From Larix kaempferi (Eukaryota > Streptophyta > Pinopsida > Pinales > Pinaceae), in the NCBI GenBank assembly GCA_027924585.1, contig BSBM01000232.1, positions 25,207,501 through 25,271,500 on the forward strand: a DNA stretch of 64,000 nucleotides, in the 5' to 3' direction. Below the pieces are notes generated by a model, which was not told the DNA's origin, made no database searches, and worked only from the letters and a program-made list of their open reading frames with translations. Each line of letters opens with the position of its first letter. Within the stretch, counting starts at the first letter, position 1. Shown one piece after another: positions 56,376 to 64,000 of the stretch. The position numbers and the translations under genes were made by a program.

Positions 56376-59300
56376 CTAATGGCCTAGAAAAGCTTGCCAT
56401 TTGTCGCAAATCTCTAACAACTCATCCACATTCGGATAGTTAGTTGACTCAAGCCCCAGCTGGGCATTACATTCAAATGTTTCCATCTCATTCTTAGCTA
56501 ACTTATTCCAAATACGGATGTAAATATGTATTTTTCCTTCCATGGTGACCAATTTCCTTATTAATTGTTCCACATCATTAATCTTGACCTCCTCAAGGCG
56601 CTGAATTTTCTCCTTGGCTTCCTCACACCTGCGCTCGACTTGCTCAACCATCAACTTAGGTGGGCAAGCATCTTCAAAGAGCTCCAAGGCTGAGAACTGT
56701 AGCAATTCCAAGATGTTATCTGTTGCATACCATCGCCTGCTAGACATAGCCTGTGCTTTCTTAAGAATGTCTTCGACTGACTCATTAAGTTCAAGCCAAG
56801 TGTTCAATGCAGCTCTGATCTTCTTGAACTGAAAACTGTTGAGAATAGGGATGTCTTCTGGTATGTCCTTGATATACCTATGCAATTCACCAATATTTTT
56901 ACTGGCCTGAGAAGCCTGTATCCTTTTGGCCTTTTTCCCTTCAAGAGCACCATACATCTTACCAAAATTCATGTGAGTTTACCTAATCTCATTTAGGGTG
57001 CAGAATAGCTTCTCCAGTAACTTATGATGTTCTTCATTAACTTGGAGGGCCAAGTCCTTAAATTCCTGAGGTGAGAATTTAGAGAAACTAGAAGAGGCTG
57101 CAGTTGCAGTTGCATCCTCACATTACTTTTGTAGTAAGGCTATCTTCTGTGTACTGGTAGAATTCTCAGCTTGTACATTATGAATTTCAGCCTGCAGAGG
57201 GTATTGCTTCGCTCCAAATCCTCCAACCTATCTCCCCATAACCTCCTGAGATCAGCAGCATAAATATCATGTTCTTCCTTGGTATTTACCAACTCTTCTT
57301 CAAGCCTTTCTAATTCTTCCTTCTTCGGATCAATATCCCTATTCAGTATCTGGACGGAATCAAGGTTCGCACCAGCAAATGCTCCTAAGGCTGTGGTTGT
57401 CTCAATTGCTCCTATCTGGGGGTCATTTGTTTGTTGAGCCCATATTATTTGATTAGGAGCAAATACCTCTAATCCACCTTGATATATGCTTCTCTTTTTA
57501 CCCCTCTTTACCACTGCTTTATTTTCCTTACTGTAGAAATAATGTCCAAGAGGGACTACAACATCATCTTCATATTTAGTTATTATTTCCGAAGAAATTG
57601 AGATGACATTCTCTGTCGAAATTAATGAAGGTGTTTGAGTGAGACCATGGGATTGGGTATAGGCATGGTAACTTGAGGAGTAGTCAAAGGGGTAGAGACA
57701 ATCAGAGGAACTGATGGGACAGGGGTTGGATAAGGGATTGAAGTGAAGGCTTCAGAAAGTGGAACATGATCATCATTAGCAGGTGATGATGAGGAGGGAA
57801 TTGAGGGTGGCTCATCCACAGTGGGTAATGATAAAGTAGGTATGGGTAATTGCAGGGGGACATTCGAGGACTGGACTTCTGTAATAATAGATGGGGGAAT
57901 GGAAAAAGGATCTGAGTTGTCTGAAAACGGGGTGGCTCTGGAAGTCAAAGTATGAAAAAGTTGTGTTATGGAGAATGGTGGCATCACCCCTGGAGATAAA
58001 GCAGAAAGATCCTGAATTGATGACAACAAAAATGATGAAGTTGTGATGTGAGGGGAAGTAGTCACCTCCAATACCTGTTAATCAGAAAAAGGGTGATCCA
58101 TTTCAATAGTGTCTAACAAATCTGTAACTGCTTGTGAATCTTCAGTCACTCCTTCAGTTACTTCTTGAGTCACTTCTTCAGTCACTGATACTGGAGGATT
58201 GGGTCCATCATCAACATCACTGTCAATGAGATCAACAGTAGGGACCTGTGATGTAGGAATATGGATTTTCTATCTTTTAGCTGGGTTGACCTCAGCTATT
58301 ATCAAATCATAAACTACCTGTATAGCTGCAACAGTCACTTGAACATCCACATTAAGCTTAGGAGGTTCAACTATTTGAGTGTCCAATACTGAAGTCAACT
58401 TTGCTAACTCCTACTGGAAATGATGAGAGGTTTGTAACAAGGCTTTGACTTGTTCAGCTGTTTTCACCTGAGGAGGAATCTCCATGGGATCTTTACCTTT
58501 ATCTCCATCTGGATAAGTAAGCATTAGAGGGGCATTAGCCTGCTGGATCTGATTTTGTTCTTTATCTCTTCTCACTTGCTCAATCAGATTCATCTCCATT
58601 GTTCTTTTCCTATAGACTTTAGTTTTAATTTCTCTCTGATATGCCATAATCTGATGTTGTTCTTCTTGACACTTGGCCCTATCCAAGACCTCAGAAAATG
58701 TATTCACTCCTTGGTATATAGAATCATCTGGGACTTCTTCATGGAGATAATCCATCTTCATATGATATTGTTTAAAATTTGCATCAAGGAACTTCTTAGG
58801 ATCATGCTTCCTTTTGGGAGAAAAACCCAACTTTAGAGGAGCCACCTAATCACCAAGCACTGCAGCCCAATTTGAGGTTGGGATGACCAATGGCCCAAGG
58901 TTCAAAGAAAATTTAGGCCATCCTTTCTTTTTGGGACCAGTGAGATTCCTGTAGACACCATCAATAACAGTCTGATAGGAGACTTATTGAATGACCAATC
59001 TGTTAGGCACTATTCTAGGCAGAAGATGAACAGTGTGACTTCCCCAGACTCTGATATATGAAAAGGACTCATAGACATACCAATCACTAATTGTATTGAT
59101 GAAGGTTTTGGCATCATCTGAGAAGGCAGGTGCCTCTTATTTGAATATCTTGAAGTAAATGGTGCCCATGAAATGGTCACAAATGTCATAAAGTAATGGC
59201 ACAAAATTAGTTTCCCATGGTGTTGAATGATAGATGTGAACTGGTGGATCTGAAGGGGTCCAATGCTATCCCAAATTAGGATATTGGAACTCAGAGCAGA

Positions 59301-60042
59301 AGACATCAATGATGAAGGCTGACAAGAAGAAGTGTGGCTTTCTCAGGGCAGGTGCCTTTTGATAATCTTGGATTGTTGTTTTAAGTTCTGAAGACAGGAT
59401 AGATACCCAAGCGAAGGATTCACCGGTTGTTAACACATGATGAGCTATTGGAGCCCATTCAGCTTTGAAGACTGAACAATTTGGAAGGCCAAAGAGCCTA
59501 CAGAGCATGGCTGCCAGTAAAGAGTAAGGCTCCCTAAACCAAACAATCAGGTAGAGTTTATCAGCCTTCGACAAAAAACTGCTAGGTTTATTCATCCATG
59601 ATTTCATCATCTCGTTGAAATTGTACCTAGTCTTGGAGGATTGTATGAACTCGGGGCTGAATATTTGCACAGACAGCTTAAGAGAAAATGCTCTGATAAA
59701 GACTTCAAGGCGGAAGTTTGTCAATTGTGACCCGGAACTGTCATTGAATGACCGGTCTTTAGGGTTAGCATTTTCCACAATCCATTTAACTGGGTCTGTG
59801 TAAGGTAGGACAGCGGACCGGGAAGTAATGGCATGGATTTGAGAAGCCCCAATCTTCTCATATGCAGGTTGGTCTTCCTTGATGTCGAAAAGATCATCAT
59901 TATAAAAAATTGAATATATTTTGTCCGAATCCATTTGATATGTTTCGGTAACCCTCTCACGGGTATCTGAGAAGATACCAAAATTCGGGTCTTTGGTTAG
60001 CAAATCCCTGTGGACTGTCTTAGACCGAGTGTTCCGTGACAT
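56376..60042 (-). pseudogene. B LTR-resident ORF: globular domain, Pro/Ser-rich linker, coiled coils
   Basis: ATG at 60042 (MSRNTRSKTVHRDLLTKD). One frame runs 60042-57622 with four stops in the globular part (59266, 59137, 58984, 58846), each compatible with a former Gln codon. Globular motifs: SLLAAMLCRLFGLPNCSVFK, FQYPNLG, WETNFVPLLYDICDHFMGT, SFSYIRVWGSHTVHLLPRI and YQTVIDGVYRNL. These align in order with the F ORF (TLMLSRVSGIPNGNIYKLGW, FPDLG, WEHKYTSYYTQICENF, GTYIRMCGG, MLPRYA, IRQLFIDGVSRVL). A Lys/Gln/Glu-rich helix (58411-58845) and a Pro/Ser/Thr-rich linker (57622-58071) follow. Two further frames (57514-57140, 56972-56376) are coiled-coil-like (KKEELERLEEELVNTKEEHD; QVERRCEEAKEKIQRLEEV). 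Function unknown. Confidence 0.7.
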
Positions 60043-60394
60043 CTTGGAAAAGCTTGGAATTTCTGGTACATAAATAAAACAAAAATCAAGACTAAACCAT
60101 AAACAGGAAAACTGTGAATAGCAAATGCAAAAACGACAACAAACCAACCTGAAAATAACTGAAAATTCGTGAGAATGGCCCTGGTAAGAAATTCACAGTA
60201 AAATCCACGTAGCAGCGTAAATTTCGACAGTGGAAATGATAAAGAAAAAAAGGAAAATTCATGTATTTATCGATTTTTGGTCAGATTAAATATGGACCGT
60301 AGGATTGTAAGAAACGAATGGCTGAGATTAGCCCCTGCGGGATGCGGGATCGGGTCACAAGTTTTATTTTCAAACTTTATTCAAAATTCCCACA

Positions 60395-60790
60395 ATTTAC
60401 AATCCGCAATTGCGGGTTGCGGGTTTGCAAATAGCCAAACAACGGATAAAAGTGTTTCTGAAATCCGCAACCCGAAATTGCGGGTTGTGGGTTTCGGAAA
60501 CGAAAACAACGTTTAAAATCAAAATAACTTTCCCACATAGCACAACCCGCAATTTGTGTCTTTCGGGAACACATAACGCGATTTATTGACATAACGACTT
60601 TCCACAATCCGAAATCTGGAATTTGCGGGTTTCGAGTTGCGGAATTGAAATTTCCAAAAATATTAACACAGTATTTTTGCAACCCGCAATTTCGGGTTGC
60701 GGGTTTCGGGTTTACGAAATTCCAAAAAGAAAGAACAAATAATTCCCACAATCCGCAATTGCGGGATTTCAGGTTTCGGATTTGCGGGAA
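60395..60790. repeat. array of six CCGCAATTGCGGG-type inverted repeats in LTR B
   Basis: Dyads near 60410, 60478, 60550, 60620, 60693 and 60762, spaced about 68-73 bp, each of the plan TCCGCAA-TTGCGGGTTGCGGG with variation. Same number and spacing as the array in A. Confidence 0.85.
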
Positions 60791-61984
60791 GAAAATGACA
60801 CTTTAAAGAATCCAAGGCTTTCTGCAAATCAAGAAAACAACCCAAAACTTGGAAATTTTCAAAGGGAAAAATTATAATTACACAAACCAAAAACAAAGGT
60901 ACGAGATCATATAAACAAGGTTTTAAGAACCTCGTTTTGATAAGGAACTTACCCAAATACCTTTGTATTTATAAAAATTTGGGGTTCCCATGATCAAATG
61001 AAGCATGGGATCTGTTGTACCTACAACACGTCCCTTTTGAAGAAGTAGAAAACTTCAGGAGACATACCTGTTCTTATGTTCAAACGCTTGGAGGATTAAA
61101 CGTAATTCCCTTATTACCCAGAAGGAGAGCTCCCAGGAGAGAAACGCAGCTCACCAGAAAAGGTATTACCTAAGTACGATCATGGAAAAAGTATTTCTAC
61201 TGAAGATCACCTTAAGAGTTTTTATTTGGCTTTGAATCTTCTCAATGTAGAACACGAGGACGTAGTCTGTAAAAAATTTCCCTATACATTTGAACCCAAA
61301 GTATCTTCCTGGAACTTTAGTTTGCAAGCTAATTCAATAGCAAGTTGGGAAGATTTCGAAAAGTGTTTCTTAAGTAAATATGGAAATCAGAAAACAGTCG
61401 CTACATTGATGAAAGAATTGTTGTCTATGAGGATGGAAAAGAAAGAAAAGGTTCAAGAATTTAATCAAAGATTTACTACTTTATTAAATAATTTTAGTGT
61501 TGCAACGAGACCCGTTGAGGAGTCTTTAGTAGAATATTATACCACGGCACTTGATCCACCCATAGCAATGTTTGTTAAAAGAACAAAGAAAGCTACATTG
61601 ATAGAAAACTTTGAAGAAGCTAAGAAGGTTGAATTTGAAGCAGACAACATTGCTAAACATTCCCTTGAGCTAGAAACAAAAACAACAACCAACAAGAAAC
61701 CCCTGCTGTTAACTAGAACTAAGGAATAACCATCAACTGACTTAGAAAATATGGTCAAGATGATGCAGAAGCTATCCAATAAAATTGTAGATATGGAGAA
61801 AGATAAGGTAGCCATCACTTCAAGGAAACCCTTCAAACCTTTCTACAAGAAAAGGGAAGGTGGACAGCCTCTTCCACCTGTGAACAATTCTGCTATCCTA
61901 AATTTGAATGAGTTAGGCATGGATCATTTATGCACTTTTCACCAAGAGCAACATTCTAAAAAGAGTTGTCTGTAGTGGATAAAT

Positions 61985-62464
61985 TTGATGAGCTTGGTTA
62001 TGAATCAATTGCTGGATGCACAAGTAACAGACCAAGAAGATCCCCAAGAAGAGAAGGCACTCAAACAGGAAGAACCCGCTCCAAACACCACAATGGTATT
62101 ATGGGATTGGGTGCTCTTGACAGAATTGATGGAGGAAGATGCCGAAGAAATTCAAGTTTCAGCCGTAAATATTACTACTCGGAGTAAAGGTCCGATTGAT
62201 GATCCAAGACCGTTTGTCCCCAAACCTAAAGTTGCGAAAGAAATTCCCAAGAGGCACATCACTGTCATTCCACCACAGCCTAAAGTAAATCCCACAGTGG
62301 TGAAAGAGACAAGCCCGGTGATTAATCGACACATAACTGTCATTCCACCACAACCTAAGGTGGATCCAACGGTGGTAAAAGGATCAAACCCAGAAATAAA
62401 TAAAAAGCCAAAGGTTATAGCAAACAAAACATAGAATCATGGAAAAGGCTCAAAAGAGTATGAC
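61985..62464 (+). pseudogene. element F gag-protease linker
   Basis: Acidic then Pro/Lys-rich frame 61985-62434 with a duplicated unit: HITVIPPQPKVNPTVVKE at about 62258 and HITVIPPQPKVDPTVVKG at about 62330 (about 72 bp apart). Contains VNITTRSK, the usual N-terminal lead into Tat-type protease. Ends in a TAG at 62432. Confidence 0.65.
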
Positions 62465-63133
62465 ATGGGATACAACATCATTGAAGATATCAAGAAAGCG
62501 AAAGCAAATATCTCTATATTTGAAATGTGCAGTCTTCCCCAGCAAAGGAAGAAGTTGTTAGAAGCCTTTGATCCACAATCTAGCACTTCAATAGAAAATA
62601 CTGAGGAAAATCTCGAGATAAATGAAGTTAGCATTGGTGGGAAATCTAGATCTCAAACTTTGCCTTTTCTGTTAACTTTTAAAATTGTTAATCATAATGT
62701 ACACAATTGTTTGGTAGACTCTGGGGCTTCTTCGAATGTCATGCCATTATCGATCTGTAAGAAAATTAATGGACAGGAAATACCTTCCCCATCTCAAATC
62801 ATACAATTGGATAGGACTGTTGTTAAAGTAATTGGAGAAATGAAAGATGTGCTTATTAGATTATCAGCAGATCCTAGAGTGTGTCAATTTATTGATATCA
62901 TGGTGGTAGATATACCAGAGGCTTATGGTTTAATATTGAGCAGGGACTGGTGTACGAAACTAAACAGTTATTTTGCAACAGACTGGTCTCACTCTTGGCT
63001 GCCATACCAGAACAGACAAAATCAGATCAAAATACTGAGAGAACCCCACATGAAACAAAATGTAACTCATTTGGAAGAAAAGAATGAGGATGTAACTTTT
63101 TCATCTTCAGTATTGGGAAATTATTTTTTATAG
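62465..63133 (+). pseudogene. element F aspartic protease
   Basis: Preceded by YDMGYNIIEDIKKAKANISI. The active site LVDSGASSNVMPLSI lies near 62715, followed by IIQLDRTVVKVIGEMKDVLI, VVDIPEAYGLILSRDWCTKL and a substrate-flap-like region. The D-S-G-A motif is intact. It cuts Gag-Pol in related elements. A TAG at 63131 ends the frame, which otherwise continues into the RNase H. Confidence 0.85.
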
Positions 63134-63304
63134 ATTGAACCAGGGAATTATCAATCAATAGAAGTTAGCCATGAATCAGACGAGCAATCTGATCTCCTTC
63201 ATTTTTCTCGGACTAATGATATTGATTGTAACATACTAGAATTAGTCACTGACTTAGCTAGTAACAACACTAACTTAGTTAAAATAGAAAACACATTTTG
63301 GATT

Positions 63305-63733
63305 TTGTACTTTGATGGTTCCAAAACTCAAGGATCTGGATCCAGTTGTGTCTTGATTGACCCTAAATCGAACAAACATTTTTTATCTTGTAGACTAGAG
63401 TTTGAATGCACAAATAACACAACAGAATATGAGGCTCTAGTGCAGGGATTAAAAAAGGTTATTAGTCTGAATGTTAAATACTTAAAGGTCTTTGGTAACT
63501 CAGAGATAGTTGTCAGACAAGTAAGAGATACAATTCACTATCTTTCACCACATTTAAAAGGTTATCAATCTGAAGTTTGGAATTTGATTTCACATTTTGA
63601 TGCTTTCAATATCAATTCTATTCCTAGGTTACAAAATGTCGCGGTTGATTTGTTAGCTACTTCTGCTTCCATATTGGTACCTACAAATAACAAGCTCTCT
63701 ATTGAATTGATTTTCAGGCCAGTTTGTTCCTGA
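63305..63733 (+). pseudogene. element F additional RNase H domain, upstream of RT
   Basis: RVT_3-type RNase H: LYFDGSKTQGSGSSCVLIDP (first Asp), NNTTEYEALVQGLKKVI (Glu), VFGNSEIVVRQVR (third acidic residue is Asn where relatives have Asp) and QNVAVDLLATSASIL (final Asp). It comes straight after the protease, before the RT leader. A frameshift near 63715 leads into the next segment. Tat-group elements of plants carry such a second RNase H. The Asn substitution would inactivate it. Confidence 0.8.
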
Positions 63734-64000
63734 TAATATCACAAATTTAAGAGTGTTCAATGATGATGATCAAATTTATTAGCTTCTTAACTAATGAAGA
63801 TGCTTTTCAAGAAGCCATAATCAATGAAGAGAAGCACGATTCGGATTTGCAAAATAAAGATGCAGTCAAAGGAAACTTCATGCCAAAAGGAGTAAGGACT
63901 CTGGAAGGATTGTTTGATCTGCAAAAAAATTTCAGGAGGCTAGCGAATGTCAAAACTAACAGCTCCTCCATGCAGCATGAATTGGTAAACTTGGGCACAG
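63734..64000 (+). pseudogene. element F leader to reverse transcriptase, cut by window end
   Basis: After frameshifts and a TAG at 63779 the protein reads NEDAFQEAIINEEKHD, PKGVRTLEGLFDLQKNFRR and SSMQHELVNLGT, the conserved segment that precedes RT in this group. The RT itself would begin beyond 64000. Confidence 0.75.

Larger units (their letters stand above)
55445..61028 (-). mobile_element. solo LTR B of the giant-LTR superfamily, 5.6 kb, in F gag
   Basis: On the minus strand it starts TGTTGTAGGTACAACAG at 61028 and ends GAGGCCTCAACA at 55445. Perfect 5-bp target duplications CGTCC flank it (55440-55444 and 61029-61033), and the host gag frame is continuous when it is removed. No second LTR, primer site or polypurine tract is found inside. 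Contents: terminal hairpins (61013-61028, 60987-61009), six-dyad array (60395-60790), leader, long ORF (60042-56376), TATA-like TTATTTAAAAG (about 56312-56302) and U5. Both ends and the leader align with A. Confidence 0.9.
55297..61975 (+). pseudogene. element F gag, interrupted by solo LTR B
   Basis: N-terminus at 55297 (MAGRGDPVVRRNPTEDPLE) runs to EALYAV at 55444, where B is inserted. Removing B and one CGTCC restores the same frame (AVLLKK), which continues with a few stops into KYDHGKSISTEDHLKSF at about 61179. The Retrotrans_gag domain is at 61226-61729 (SIASWEDFEKCFLSKYGNQ, ELLSMRMEKKEKVQEFNQRF). A Lys-rich tail follows to 61975, with a half zinc-knuckle-like CTFHQEQHSKKSCL. TAA at 61727-61729 and TAG at 61973-61975 interrupt it. 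Confidence 0.85.
49313..64000 (+). mobile_element. element F: Tat-like gypsy element with a giant ORF-bearing LTR, runs off the window
   Basis: 5' LTR 49313-55264, primer site at 55270, gag 55297 onward (interrupted by B), protease, an extra RNase H and the start of the RT leader at 64000. The protein order and motifs resemble the plant Tat group. The 3' half lies beyond the window. It is inserted in D's 3' LTR; the left target site is GTAGG (49308-49312). Confidence 0.85.

Overview
The window is nuclear DNA from a plant with a large, repeat-laden genome. The evidence is the transposon families present (plant L1-type LINE with a DUF4283/zf-CCHC_4 ORF1, chromodomain Ty3/gypsy, Tat-like gypsy with an extra RNase H, plant initiator-Met primer sites) and a decayed leucine-rich-repeat receptor kinase fragment. 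A gymnosperm or similar genome would fit the density of old nested elements, but the sequence alone does not prove it. I see no intact host gene. Almost everything is mobile DNA, mostly broken by in-frame stops and frameshifts.

Layout. 1-500: LTR-like fragment. 1.2-2.4 kb: LRR receptor kinase pseudogene. 2.6-9.6 kb: complete-length but dead L1-type LINE on the minus strand. 9.58-9.65 kb: tRNA-like sequence. 9.66-10.12 kb: 129-bp tandem array running into a CACTA-type terminus. 10.5-11.2 kb: LTR fragment, related to the LTR ending at 22855. 14150-21397 (element J): full LTR retroelement with 2-kb LTRs, target duplication AAACC and no reverse transcriptase. 22.0-22.86 kb: end of another LTR (element I), whose primer-binding site is split by a solo LTR (A, 22869-25412, duplication CGACC). 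26.0-26.9 kb: about 120-bp tandem repeat.

From 27945 to the end there is a nest: element L (27945) is interrupted by chromovirus H (29435). H's 3' LTR is interrupted by gypsy element D (38447-49312), which also holds two oppositely oriented solo LTRs (G1, G2). D's 3' LTR is interrupted by Tat-like element F (49313 to beyond the window). F's gag is interrupted by a 5.6-kb solo LTR (B, 55445-61028, duplication CGTCC). Exact 5-bp duplications and reading frames that continue across the insertions support the order.

The most interesting result concerns A, B and the 5' LTR of F. They are diverged members of one superfamily of giant LTRs, starting TGTTG and ending TCAACA. Their U3 regions carry two conserved terminal hairpins and an array of spaced inverted repeats. 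In B and F there is also a long open-reading-frame relic for a globular-plus-coiled-coil protein that I cannot assign to a known family. The B and F proteins align with each other, although they lie on opposite strands and have diverged greatly in DNA. A retroelement that keeps an accessory protein gene inside its LTR, as mouse mammary tumour virus does with sag, would be unusual in plants. Element D independently carries a different coiled-coil ORF between a truncated pol and its 3' LTR.
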